DNA from: Methylocystis bryophila
Lineage (GTDB): Bacteria > Pseudomonadota > Alphaproteobacteria > Rhizobiales > Beijerinckiaceae
Direction of reading: 5' to 3'
NCBI RefSeq assembly: GCF_027925445.1
Contig: NZ_AP027149.1
Coordinates: 4,290,501 to 4,354,500 of the forward strand
Length of the DNA stretch: 64,000 bases
Notes under the pieces: model-generated
The model's database searches: none
What the model was told of the DNA's origin: nothing
The model's input: only the letters and a program-made list of their open reading frames with translations
Program-made: the position numbers and the translations under genes
Shown: piece by piece, positions 41,327 through 51,460 of the stretch
Position numbering within the stretch: position 1 is the first letter of the stretch
How the letters are laid out: each line of letters begins with the position of its first letter

Positions 41327-43162
41327 ATGATCGTTCTCGGGATTTCCGCATTTTATCACGACAGCGCCGCGGCTCTGATTCGTGACGGCGAAATCGTGGC
41401 TGCAGCGCAGGAGGAGCGTTTCACGCGCAAGAAGCATGACGCGAGCTTTCCCGAGAACGCCATCCGCTATTGCCTGCGGCAAGCCGGCGTCGATGGCGCT
41501 AAAGTCGATCGAGTCGCCTATTACGAAAAGCCTTTCGTGAAATTCGATCGCTTGCTCGAAACCTATCTGGCCTTCGCGCCCCGGGGTTTCCGGTCTTTTA
41601 GCAAAGCGATGCCTGTGTGGTTGAACGAGAAGCTCTTCCAGCGGGATCTGCTTCAAAAGGAGCTTAAGAGGCTCGACGCCGCCCTTGCCGCGCCAGAGAA
41701 GCTGCTGTTCTCGGAACACCATTTCTCACACGCCGCATCGGCGTTTTATCCCTCGCCCTTCGAGCGCGCCGCCGTGCTGACGATGGACGGCGTCGGCGAA
41801 TGGACGACGACATCGCTGTCACTCGGGGCCGGCTCCCGTCTCGGGATCATCAAGGAAATTCGGTTTCCGCATTCGCTCGGGCTCCTCTATTCGGCGTTCA
41901 CATATTACACCGGCTTCAAGGTTAATTCCGGTGAATATAAGGTTATGGGGCTCGCGCCCTATGGCGAACCGAAATATGCGCCGCTGATTTTGGAGCATCT
42001 GATCGACGTTAAGGCCAACGGATCGTACCGTCTTAACATGGATTACTTTGAATATTGTACCGGCCTTACGATGACAGGCAGGAACTTCGAGACACTATTC
42101 GGAGGCCCGGCGAGAAAGCCGGATGAGCCGCTGGAACAACGGCACATGGACCTCGCGGCGTCGATTCAAGCGGTAACCGAGGAAATTGTGTTGCGACTCG
42201 CCCGCTCCGTCGCACGGGAGACCGGGGAGAAGAACCTTTGCCTTGCAGGAGGCGTCGCTCTGAACTGCGTCGCCAACGGCAAGCTCCTGCGCAACGACTT
42301 GTTCGAAGGATTGTTCATTCAGCCCGCGGCCGGCGACGCCGGCGGCGCGCTTGGGGCGGCGCTTGCCGCCTATCACCTTCAGGAAGGCGGCGCGCGCCAG
42401 CTGACCGGGCGGCGCGACGCGATGAAAGGTTCCTATCTGGGCCCCGAATACGAGCAGAGTGAGATCGAACGGCGACTGACGGCCGTCAACGCCCGGTTCG
42501 ACGTGGTTGATGACGATGCGCTCATCGAGGAGACTGCGCAGGCGCTTGCATCGCAACAAGCCGTTGGCTGGCGCCAAGGGCGACTCGAGTTTGGGCCGCG
42601 CGCGCTTGGCGCCGCCTCGATCCTCGCCGATCCTCGTTCGCCGACGATGCAGAAGAACCTCAATCTCAAGGTCAAATTCCGCGAGAGCTTTCGTCCCTTT
42701 GCGCCCTCCGTTCTCCGTGAACGCGTTGAGGAGTGGTTCGAGCTGGACTGCGACTCGCCTTACATGCTGCTCGTGGCGGACGTGCGAAAAAACCGCCGCC
42801 GCGAGATGACGCCGGCAGAGGAGGCCTTGTTCGGCATCGAGAAGCTGAACGTCTCCCGATCAGACGTTCCCGCCGTCACGCACGTGGATTATTCGGCTCG
42901 GATTCAGACGGTTCACGCAGACACGAACCCAAAATATCATCGCCTGCTAAAGACGTTCGAGGCCAAGACGGGTTGCCCCGTCTTGGTGAATACGAGCTTC
43001 AACGTCCGGGGAGAGCCCATCGTGGCGACGCCCGAGGACGCGTTCAAATGCTTCATGGGCACTAATCTCGACTTCCTAGCCGTGGGCAACTGCATCATGC
43101 GGAAAGAGGCGCAAGATCAGGCTCTGCTATTGAATTATGAAGAAGCTTTCGAGCTCGACTAG
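41327..43162 (+). CDS. NodU/CmcH-family O-carbamoyltransferase
   Basis: 611 residues. The N-terminal Kae1-like domain has ISAFYHDSAAALI at the start, metal-binding histidines in EHHFSHAASAFYPSPF, TMDGVGEW, and the glycine-rich LAGGVALNCVANGKL. The C-terminal domain includes WRQGRLEFGPRALGAASI and TSFNVRGEPIV. It transfers carbamoyl from carbamoyl phosphate to a hydroxyl group of a sugar or lipid-linked product. Substrate cannot be read from sequence; no biosynthetic genes flank it apart from SxtJ and DUF5989. Confidence 0.93.
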   Translation: MIVLGISAFYHDSAAALIRDGEIVAAAQEERFTRKKHDASFPENAIRYCLRQAGVDGAKVDRVAYYEKPFVKFDRLLETYLAFAPRGFRSFSKAMPVWLNEKLFQRDLLQKELKRLDAALAAPEKLLFSEHHFSHAASAFYPSPFERAAVLTMDGVGEWTTTSLSLGAGSRLGIIKEIRFPHSLGLLYSAFTYYTGFKVNSGEYKVMGLAPYGEPKYAPLILEHLIDVKANGSYRLNMDYFEYCTGLTMTGRNFETLFGGPARKPDEPLEQRHMDLAASIQAVTEEIVLRLARSVARETGEKNLCLAGGVALNCVANGKLLRNDLFEGLFIQPAAGDAGGALGAALAAYHLQEGGARQLTGRRDAMKGSYLGPEYEQSEIERRLTAVNARFDVVDDDALIEETAQALASQQAVGWRQGRLEFGPRALGAASILADPRSPTMQKNLNLKVKFRESFRPFAPSVLRERVEEWFELDCDSPYMLLVADVRKNRRREMTPAEEALFGIEKLNVSRSDVPAVTHVDYSARIQTVHADTNPKYHRLLKTFEAKTGCPVLVNTSFNVRGEPIVATPEDAFKCFMGTNLDFLAVGNCIMRKEAQDQALLLNYEEAFELD

Positions 43163-43201
43163 AGAGCCGCCGCTTGCTGTCATAGGCGACGGTTCAAACC
43201 G

Positions 43202-43330
43202 GCAAGGATCAGGCTGAAGCGGCTCAGATCCGCGGGATCGATCGGCAGATGCTGCGCGACCGGGTGCATCGCTTCAACGCGAGCGGCCCGGAAGGCTATT
43301 GGACAATTCGACGGAGGGCCCCAGGCCGGC
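43202..43330 (+). pseudogene. IS630-type transposase fragment
   Basis: Reads DQAEAAQIRGIDRQMLRDRV then HRFNASGPEG, the N-terminal helix-turn-helix of IS630 transposases (DRQTLRDWVHRFN). At about 43295 the frame shifts, and the match continues as LLDNSTEGP in another frame before fading. No terminal repeats or catalytic DDE part remain. The rest of this 350-base gap holds nothing else. Confidence 0.7.
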
Positions 43331-43511
43331 GACGCCTGGCGAAGGCTCACAGCCCAACCAGAGACAATCACCTCAATCGGGATGCGCGAATGGGCTCATG
43401 TCGGTCATGACTCATAGCCTTTGGCATGACACCAAATGTTCTCTTTTTGTTCTTTACACTCGCTCTACCCTCAGCTAGGCTGTGAAAAGGATGACCCCTT
43501 AGGAGATGCGG

Positions 43512-44937
43512 ATGCTTCGCAGGGATGCGCTCGAAGAGCGATTTGAAAAGCGCTTGCGGTCTCGACCGGTCGCATATGCTCCAGAAATCTGCGAGGAGGG
43601 GCTCGTCCTCGGCGCCGGAACGATACTCGCCCGCATGAAGCGCGACGCCTCTGGCGCGCCTTGCCTTGCCGTTGAGGAGGACGAAGACCGACTTCTCGCG
43701 CTGCTTGCGGCCGCGCAGGGGCGCCCTGCCTCGCCGGCGCTGCGCCGCCATTTGGAGGGCGCTTCAGGCTATTGGCGGCGGGGCGAGAAGGCGCTGGCCA
43801 ACATCCGCTTGGCCTTTTGCCGCCATCCCCCGGTTGGACGATCGCAAGGACGCCTATCGGCTGTTTCTTGCCGAAGAACTGCTCGACGGCGGCATGTCGC
43901 CGAGCGCTTTGATGAAGGGGCTCGGCTTCGGGCCGCCGCGTCGGGATTTCGTCAAATATGATCCCAACCAGCCCCGCATTCCTGCGGGCAACGGTAGAAG
44001 CAGCGGAAGATGGGGGACCGGCGGCGGCACGCCGACAGAGCCGGTTTCGGCGCGAGGACTCCCGCCGGCGGCGACGCAAGCCTCGCGAGACGCCCAGGCT
44101 TTGAGGGCCACGCGCGGCGTCGGAACTTTCGCGGAAGGGCTGTTCGACACCGTAGCGAGCAGCGAATTCCTTACTGGTCTCGGAACACTGGCGGAGTCGG
44201 CGGCCGGCCCCGCCGTCACGCTCGGCGCGATTTTCATTCCCACCCCCGCTGGACGCGTGTCGGAGGGCGTGATTCCCGGCCAGCCGGACCTGCATTACTC
44301 ATTCGACGAGCCGGCGGGCGTATTGCGCTTGTATGGCGAGGACGAGAGCGGCCGGCAAACCGTCGCTTACGCGTCTCGGGGCGCCCATGGAATCTTCGCT
44401 GACAGCGACACCGGCGTCCCCATCGCCCGCCTCCTCAACGGCAGCCTCGTCTTCGACGCGGATTCGCTCGCCGACGACTGGCCCGATCAAGCCTCGCAAA
44501 GCACGCCCGACGAGCCGAGGCTTTGTCCCGATCCCGGGCCCGACGTTCCGCATGGCGCCTCTGAGCGCGCCAAAGCCTATCAGCTTCAGATCAGCGCGTT
44601 GAATAACCCGCAAAGACCCCTGCCGCCGGGCATGGCGGTGAGTCTGATCAATCCGAGGACGGGGAAACGCGTCACTTTCGACGATTGCCGCGAGAGCGAC
44701 GGGACGATGATCGAAGCCAAGGGGCCCAGCTTTTCGAGAATGTTGAAATACGAATTTCTAGCCGAGAGAATCAAGAACAGATGGTTATCACAAGCCGACC
44801 GGCAGCTTGCGGCCGCCGGATCGCGCGACGTCGAGTGGTTCTTTGCCGAGCCCGAGGCTCGCGAAAAAGCCCGTGAGTGGTTCAAAGCGAAGTATCAAAA
44901 AATCGAATTATCCCTCGTTCCTGCGGAGGCGCCCTGA
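43512..44937 (+). pseudogene. Tox-REase-5 toxin gene with a frameshift
   Basis: Start ATG 43512 has AGGAG seven to eleven bases upstream. Frame one reads to LANIRLAF; after the TTTT at 43815-43818 the sense continues in another frame as AAIPRLDDRKDAYRLFLAEE to the stop at 44937. With one T removed, the product is about 474 residues. It has an N-terminal helical domain, the linker KYDPNQPRIPAGNGRSSGRW, a middle region, and a C-terminal Tox-REase-5 nuclease (FDD then MIEAKGP, and VEWFFAEPEAREKAREWF). The D...ExK nuclease core looks intact. Frameshift may be real decay, slippage or a sequence error. Confidence 0.75.
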
Positions 44938-45692
44938 TGAGCAAGCCAAACGTCATTGAGGACAAAAACGAAAGCAAGAACTTCTTTATCAGCGCCGACT
45001 GGGAGGCGCGCGCCGAGACGCCGGACGAGCTCGCCGCGCGTTTTCTGCGCATGAGCGATTCCTTGAAAGCGATTGATCCGGCATTCGGTCTCTGGACCTG
45101 CGGCGTAAAGCGTCCCGAGAGATTCGAGGAAGTCCGCGACCGAAATGCCAAGGAAATCGCAGCAGGAGTGACGCGGGACGATTGGAGGGAGCCCGAGCCT
45201 GAATTCGGCTATCGGTTCGGCGCGTTCACGCGCAATACGCCGAAGGATTGCAGATTCACCTTGCACTGCCATGCCGGCTCGATTCTTGGACTTCCCTTCG
45301 CCAATGACGTCACACTCGCGACTGACGCCTTATATCGATCTCCTCCAAATGCAGCTGTCGTGACCTATAGGATATTTCGTGCCGCTCTCCTGGCGATCGT
45401 GGACGCCTGGGATCCCGTCATGGCGGACGCCAAATCTCACCCGCTCTTGGAGTCCTATGAATCCAGCTCATATTTCGCTCCGGCGTGGATACAATATCTC
45501 TCTCCCTGGCTCGCCCAGAAGATCACGCCCCCTCCCACGGTCTTGGCCGAACATCTGCCGCATGGCGGGCTGCTGATGAGCGCGACGACGGAAACCTTTG
45601 ACGTGGACAACCCCAGGCACATGGCGGCGGCCCGGGACATGGCGAGCGCCATGGAGCCGCTCGACCGCCTGACCTGGCCCTCGAAAGGCTGA
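44937..45692 (+). CDS. Imm52-like immunity protein
   Basis: 251 residues from ATG 44937, whose A is the last base of the toxin stop (TGATG), with GGAGG upstream. The pattern (FFISADWEARAETPDELAAR, then FLRMSDSLKAIDPAFGLW and a C-terminal LLMSATTETFDVDNPRH) matches the immunity 52 family, the usual partner of Tox-REase-5. It should bind and block the nuclease in the cytoplasm. The gene is intact although the toxin frame is broken. Confidence 0.82.
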   Translation: MSKPNVIEDKNESKNFFISADWEARAETPDELAARFLRMSDSLKAIDPAFGLWTCGVKRPERFEEVRDRNAKEIAAGVTRDDWREPEPEFGYRFGAFTRNTPKDCRFTLHCHAGSILGLPFANDVTLATDALYRSPPNAAVVTYRIFRAALLAIVDAWDPVMADAKSHPLLESYESSSYFAPAWIQYLSPWLAQKITPPPTVLAEHLPHGGLLMSATTETFDVDNPRHMAAARDMASAMEPLDRLTWPSKG

Positions 45693-45784
45693 GCCTCGCT
45701 GGTTTGCATCCATCGGCTCAGGACAGCGCGCGGATGCTTGTCGACGGGGCCAGTCGGCGCTTCTCCTTTCGCGACGCGCCGCGC

Positions 45785-46036
45785 TCAGCCCTCTTGCGCC
45801 GGGCGCGGCTTGGCGTGATGACGATGGTGGCTGTGGCCGTGGCCGCTCAGGCCCCAGCTCTGGGAGATGCCCGGCCCCGCCGTCGCGCCGATGAGCGCGC
45901 CGCCGACGAGCCCCACCGGGCCGAGCACCAGGCCGCCCGCGGCGCCGCCGAGAATGCTGTCCACCACCGCCTCGCCAGCGCTGGCCGGCGCGGCACAAAG
46001 AAAGATCATCGGCAAAGCGAGAAGAAATCGTCGCAT
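45785..46036 (-). CDS. Exported glycine-zipper, His-rich small protein
   Basis: 83 residues from ATG 46036 with GGAGG upstream. Signal peptide to about ASA-GE (residue 21), a glycine-zipper stretch (LGGAAGGLVLGPVGLVGG then ALIGATAG), and a His-rich tail (GHGHSHHRHH) that could bind metal. Envelope protein of unknown role. Confidence 0.65.
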   Translation of the reverse strand: MRRFLLALPMIFLCAAPASAGEAVVDSILGGAAGGLVLGPVGLVGGALIGATAGPGISQSWGLSGHGHSHHRHHAKPRPAQEG

Positions 46037-46323
46037 CGATTCGAGCCTCCGGATTTTGAATTGCGTTTCCGCATTTATGGAAGGCATATGCAAGCAAATA
46101 GGTTAAAATTCGGCGCACGGCTCATTCATCCGGCGGCGCGAACAGGGGAAGCGGGGTTTCTCTTGAGAATGCCCTCTAGTTGCTTGGAATTGATCACGTT
46201 TGCGCGCTCGGCGCATCCCGTCTGAACGCGGCGTGATCTTGAGGATGCCGCCCCGAGCCTTCGGCCTCTTCTTCTCCGCTTGGCTTCAAGGGCCGCAGGC
46301 CCTAAACCCGGCCATCGGCCCCG

Positions 46324-47385
<1,062 letters not shown>

Positions 47386-47408
47386 CGCGACCCCGCGACG
47401 CGCTCGAG

Positions 47409-47579
47409 ATGAAAGTGGATTGGCGCTGGCTCATGGGCCGCTTCACGGGCTATGTTGGACTCATGAGCCTTCTCGATTCCCGCTTGACCGCGAATGAACG
47501 GGCGGTCGCCCGCGCGCCCATCTTCTCGATCATCGAGAAAATCACGAGCGCGAAGACAGCCGGAGAGGCCCCGCTATGA
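47409..47579 (+). CDS. Small protein coupled to rppH
   Basis: 56 residues from ATG 47409. Its stop overlaps the rppH start (ATGA). It lies 23 bases after ruvB and may act mainly as a coupling ORF. Sequence VDWRWLMGRFTGYVGLM then LTANERAVARAPIF; not recognised. Confidence 0.45.
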   Translation: MKVDWRWLMGRFTGYVGLMSLLDSRLTANERAVARAPIFSIIEKITSAKTAGEAPL

Positions 47580-48118
47580 GCGGACGCTACAGACCCTGCG
47601 TCGGCGTGATGCTGCTCAATGCGTCGGGGCAGGCCCTCATTGGCCGGCGCCGTCCGAAGGCGCCGCACGACCGGCTCGATGCGCAGCATGAGTGGCAGAT
47701 GCCGCAAGGCGGCGTCGACCATGGCGAAGAACCCTATGCGGCGGCGCTGCGCGAACTCTGGGAAGAGACGAATGTCCGCAGCGTCGAGCGGCTCGCCGAG
47801 ATCGAGCCTTGGCTGAGCTACGACTTGCCGCCGGGCGTCGGCGGGCGCTGGGAAGGAAAATATATGGGGCAGACGCAGAAATGGTTCGCCCTAGGCTTCA
47901 CCGGGCGCGAGGCCGAGATCGACATCCACCATCCCGCCAATGGCGCCCATAGGCCGGAATTCGACGATTGGCGCTGGGAGGACCCCGCCCGGCTGCCCGA
48001 GCTCATCGTGCCCTTCAAACGGCAGGTCTATGAACGGGTCGTAGCGGAGTTTGCGCCGGTCATCGCCTCGCGACGAGATCACGCTGCGCTCGAGCGCAAG
48101 CCCACACCAAAGCTTTAG
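47576..48118 (+). CDS. rppH: RNA pyrophosphohydrolase RppH
   Basis: 180 residues. Begins YRPCVGVMLLNASGQALIG and has the Nudix box GGVDHGEEPYAAALRELWEE with following Thr-Asn-Val at about 46-68, then YMGQTQKWFALGF, typical of the NudH/RppH branch. Removes pyrophosphate from 5' ends of mRNA or hydrolyses dinucleoside polyphosphates. Downstream of ruvB in one orientation. Confidence 0.93.
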   Translation: MSGRYRPCVGVMLLNASGQALIGRRRPKAPHDRLDAQHEWQMPQGGVDHGEEPYAAALRELWEETNVRSVERLAEIEPWLSYDLPPGVGGRWEGKYMGQTQKWFALGFTGREAEIDIHHPANGAHRPEFDDWRWEDPARLPELIVPFKRQVYERVVAEFAPVIASRRDHAALERKPTPKL

Positions 48119-48164
48119 AGCGCGATTGGCAGCGTTCTCGGTTTAGGGACCCCGTCTTCTGCAT

Positions 48165-49397
48165 TCACGAGGAGAGCTCGCGCGCAGATTGGTCTTGCGC
48201 CGGCTGCGTCGCTTGGATGAATCCCCCGCCGAGCACGCGTGCGTCTGGCCCCCCATTCTCATAGAAGACGCAGGCCTGACCGGGAGAGACCCCATACTCG
48301 CCCACTTCGAAGGCGACGATCGCCTCCCCTGCTCCGCGCGGTAGGAGCCGGGCGGCGACCGGCGGGCGCGTCGAGCGCGCGCGCGCGAAAACTTCGAGCC
48401 CTTCGGGGGGGAGATCGGCGAAGGCTCCCGGCCCGATCCAGTTGACGTCGCGCAGGCTCGCCGCGCTGGTCTCCAAGGCCTCGTGCGGGCCGACGATCAC
48501 CCTCGCGCGGGCGGCGTCGATCCGCACCACGAAGAGCGGCTCGCTCGCATTGGCGGACCTGGAAGAGCCCAGGCCCAGCCCGCGTCTTTGTCCGACCGTG
48601 TAGTTCACGACTCCGGCGTGGCGACCGAGCACGCGCCCGTCGATGTGGACGATCTCGCCGGGAATAATCGCCTGCGGCGCCAAGCGCTCGACCACTTGCG
48701 CGTAACGGCCGGAAGGCACGAAGCAGATATCCTGGCTGTCGGGCTTCTCGGCGACGCTCAGACCGTAACGGCGAGCGAGCGCGCGAACCTCGCTCTTGGC
48801 GAACTCGCCGAGCGGAAAGCGCAAGAGGCGTAGCTGTTCCTTGGTCGTCGCGAACAGGAAATAACTTTGGTCGCGCGAGGCTTCCTTGGCGCGATAAAGC
48901 GCGCGCTCGCCCCACGCGTCCATGCGCGCCGAGACGTAATGGCCTGTCGCGAGAGCGTCGGCGCCAAGGTCGCGCGCCGTCTCGAACAGATCCGCGAATT
49001 TGATGAATTGATTGCAGGCGACGCAGGGCACGGGCGTTTCGCCGCTGGCGTAGCTCGCCGCGAAGCCGTCGATGACCTTCTCCCGGAAACGGCGCTCGTA
49101 ATCGAGGACATAATGCGGGACGCCGATACGCCCCGCGACATCGCGGGCGTCCCTGATGTCCTGACCGGCGCAGCAGGCGCCTTTGCGTTGGATCGCCGCG
49201 CCGTGATCGTAGAGCTGCAGCGTGACGCCGACGACGTCATAGCCCGCTTCCTTCAGCATCGCCGCGACGACGCTCGAATCCACGCCGCCGGACATGGCGA
49301 CGACGACGCGCGTGTCGGCAGGACTCTTGCCGGCAACGAGCGGGAGCGGATCGCGCGCCGCGATGGCGTCATCCAGTGAGGCGATAGCTTCGTCCAT
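48165..49397 (-). CDS. mnmA: tRNA-specific 2-thiouridylase MnmA
   Basis: 410 residues from ATG 49397; a TTG at 49448 would add 17 residues. PP-loop VVAMSGGVDSSVVAAML, catalytic Cys in VPCVACNQFIKF, ATGHYVSA, DQSYFLF, then the tRNA-binding and C-terminal barrel (YTVGQRRGLGLG). The second active-site Cys is in GQACVFYENGG. It thiolates U34 of tRNA Lys, Glu and Gln. Divergent from gcrA. Confidence 0.96.
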   Translation of the reverse strand: MDEAIASLDDAIAARDPLPLVAGKSPADTRVVVAMSGGVDSSVVAAMLKEAGYDVVGVTLQLYDHGAAIQRKGACCAGQDIRDARDVAGRIGVPHYVLDYERRFREKVIDGFAASYASGETPVPCVACNQFIKFADLFETARDLGADALATGHYVSARMDAWGERALYRAKEASRDQSYFLFATTKEQLRLLRFPLGEFAKSEVRALARRYGLSVAEKPDSQDICFVPSGRYAQVVERLAPQAIIPGEIVHIDGRVLGRHAGVVNYTVGQRRGLGLGSSRSANASEPLFVVRIDAARARVIVGPHEALETSAASLRDVNWIGPGAFADLPPEGLEVFARARSTRPPVAARLLPRGAGEAIVAFEVGEYGVSPGQACVFYENGGPDARVLGGGFIQATQPAQDQSARELSS

Positions 49398-49607
49398 TGA
49401 GGGTGCAGGGCGTTCAGAGGGATGAGGCGGACGCGCCGTCTCTTGCACAAATTAATGCACCATTGGGGGGCGCCTTGCAATTTGGGCGCGATCTGCGGTT
49501 CGGCCCAAGTTAGCTCGGCCGGTCTCGCGCCCGCCGCGCGCGAACTATGCGCTTTCGGTGACAATCCTCAGGAAAGACTGTGGGGAACGCGCCTTTCCCT
49601 TGCCTGT

Positions 49608-49743
49608 GACTCTTGCGCGTGATTCACTGCAAAGAGTAACGTCGTATCTGTCGTCGATGGCCTTCGGTCACTCGACGTCTTCTCTCGAGTTCGCGTGAAT
49701 TGCCGCCGTCAGCCTGCCTGACTCGGCGAACTCTATTGGATTC
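49608..49743. promoter_or_regulatory. Four GANTC sites upstream of gcrA
   Basis: GACTC at 49608-49612, GATTC at 49621-49625, GACTC at 49720-49724 and GATTC at 49739-49743. GANTC is the CcrM methylation target and GcrA acts at methylated sites, so this cluster suggests methylation-dependent control of gcrA. The rest of the gap between mnmA and gcrA shows no gene. Confidence 0.6.
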
Positions 49744-49794
49744 TCAGATCGGCGTCGCAGCCGATAACGGCGCGACCGTCGAACGGAGGCCCAT

Positions 49795-50322
49795 ATGTCC
49801 TGGACGCAAGAACGGGTTGAACTGCTACGTAAGCTTTGGCTCGAAGGATTGAGCGCGGCTCAGGTGGCCGCGGAGCTTGGCGCCGGCGTGACGCGCAACG
49901 CCGTGATCGGAAAGATTCACCGACTCGGATTGGCGGAGCGGGGCAAGGCGGCGAGTGCGCCGCGCCCGCGCGCGCAGCGACCGGCGCGCGCCGCGCCCTG
50001 TGAGGCGCCGATCCGAAACGGCGGCGGCGCCACGATGGTGATCGGCAATCTCGCTCTCGCCGTGGCGCCCCGCCCCGTCGTCGCGACGGCGCTGCGACCG
50101 GATCAGGAGGTGGTGGTTCCCATCTCGATGCGCGTCACGCTGATGGAGCTGCGCGAGACGATGTGCCACTGGCCCCTCGGCGACCCGACGACGCCGGAGT
50201 TCCGCTTCTGCGGCTCGCGTTACGAGGATGGCGAAGGCCCTTATTGCCGCCAGCATGCGAGGATCGCTTATCAGCCTCACGCAGCGGATCGCCGTCGCCA
50301 GGCGGGGCGCTCTGGACGCTGA
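49795..50322 (+). CDS. gcrA: Cell cycle regulator GcrA
   Basis: 175 residues from ATG 49795 with GGAGG upstream. The N-terminal DNA-binding domain is diagnostic: MSWTQERVELLRKLWLEG, then SAAQVAAELG and TRNAVIGKIHRLGL. A basic, Pro/Ala-rich linker precedes the C-terminal RNA polymerase-binding part with CHWPLGDP, FCGSRY and YCRQH. It recruits sigma70 RNA polymerase at CcrM-methylated promoters in the alphaproteobacterial cell cycle. Confidence 0.96.
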   Translation: MSWTQERVELLRKLWLEGLSAAQVAAELGAGVTRNAVIGKIHRLGLAERGKAASAPRPRAQRPARAAPCEAPIRNGGGATMVIGNLALAVAPRPVVATALRPDQEVVVPISMRVTLMELRETMCHWPLGDPTTPEFRFCGSRYEDGEGPYCRQHARIAYQPHAADRRRQAGRSGR

Positions 50323-50419
50323 GCGCTTCTGGCTCTGAGGCCGCTGAAGCGAATTCCGCAAAAGCTGCCGGACTTTTGCGGTCGGAGTTCGCTTCAACTT
50401 TTCATTTCGGGCGATTGCT

Positions 50420-50683
50420 TGTCGCTCGAACGATTCCTTTCGAGCGAGAAAGGCGCGAGAGCGCACCCCAATCGCGCGCGATCACGCGATCGAAGAGGAC
50501 GCGCTCCAGATTAAAAACTTGAAGCACGCCCTGACCGGAAAAACGCTTCGGGCATTTTCGTGAACGGCTCCGGAGCGCGATGCGAAAAACTGGAAAGCGG
50601 CTTTTCGCACAGATCGCGCTCTCAGCCTTTAGAATCGATCACCTTCTCTGCGTTCTGGCGATTGCTCTCGAACGCAGCGTGGT
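50420..50683. repeat. Repeat-filled gap, including 103-base repeat copy 2
   Basis: Bases 50484-50585 match the repeat at 36073-36175 in the same orientation (shared core CTGACCGGAAA...CGCTTCG...GAGCGCGATGCGA). Before it lies a TCGCTCGAACGATTCC/TTTCGAGCGA palindrome of the type seen at 28499 and 62130. No gene in this 360-base gap between gcrA and phoB. Confidence 0.7.
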
Positions 50684-51430
50684 CTAACCGCGACCGAAAG
50701 TCTCATCGAAGGAATAGCCGGCGCCGCGCACCGTGCGGATCGGGTCCTTCTCGCGCGAGCGGATGAGCGCCTTGCGCAAACGTCCGACATGCACGTCGAC
50801 GGTGCGCTCGTCGATCTCCGCCGACATGCCCCAGACGCTGTCGAGAAGCTGCGCGCGGGTGAACACCCGTCCTGGCTTCTCCATGAAATATTCGAGCAAT
50901 CGGAACTCGGTTGGGCCGAGGTGGATCTCGCGCCCCCCCCTTTTGACGCGCCGCGTCTCGCGGTCGAGATCGATGTCGCCGGCGCTGAGTTTATTCGCGA
51001 CGCGTTCGGGGCGGGCGCGGCGCAGCAGCGCGTGCACGCGCGCTTTCAGCTCCTCCATTGAGAAAGGCTTGACGACGTAATCATCGGCGCCGAGCGACAG
51101 ACCGCGCACCCGCTCGCTTTCCTCGCCACGCGCCGTGAGCATGATCACCGGCATGTCGCGCGTTTCATCGCGCGCCCGCAGCCGCCGGCAAATCTCGAGA
51201 CCCGAAACCCCCGGCAGCATCCAGTCGAGAATGACGAGATCCGGCGGTGACTCGGCAATGCGAAGCTCCGCTTCGTCCCCTCGATCCACATGCTCGACCA
51301 GGAAGCCTTCTGCTTCCATGTTGTAGACGAGGAGCAGAGCGAGCGACGATTCGTCCTCCACGATGAGAATGCGCGGCGCCCGGTCGCTAGCGTTCGTCTC
51401 GCGCTGAACGGGAGTGCGGGTTTCGTTCAT
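50684..51430 (-). CDS. phoB: Phosphate regulon response regulator PhoB
   Basis: 248 residues. Receiver domain with acidic pair Glu25-Asp26, phospho-acceptor Asp69 (VILDWMLPG), Thr in IMLTARG and Lys in YVVKPFS, followed by an OmpR-type winged helix (LGPTEFRLLEYFMEKPGRVF, TVDVHVGRLRKAL). Binds Pho boxes when phosphorylated. Last gene of the pst operon order; its sensor PhoR is not in the window. Confidence 0.95.
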   Translation of the reverse strand: MNETRTPVQRETNASDRAPRILIVEDESSLALLLVYNMEAEGFLVEHVDRGDEAELRIAESPPDLVILDWMLPGVSGLEICRRLRARDETRDMPVIMLTARGEESERVRGLSLGADDYVVKPFSMEELKARVHALLRRARPERVANKLSAGDIDLDRETRRVKRGGREIHLGPTEFRLLEYFMEKPGRVFTRAQLLDSVWGMSAEIDERTVDVHVGRLRKALIRSREKDPIRTVRGAGYSFDETFGRG

Positions 51431-51460
51431 GTCCTTGCCTTAGTTACTGAAAGCCCAGGC

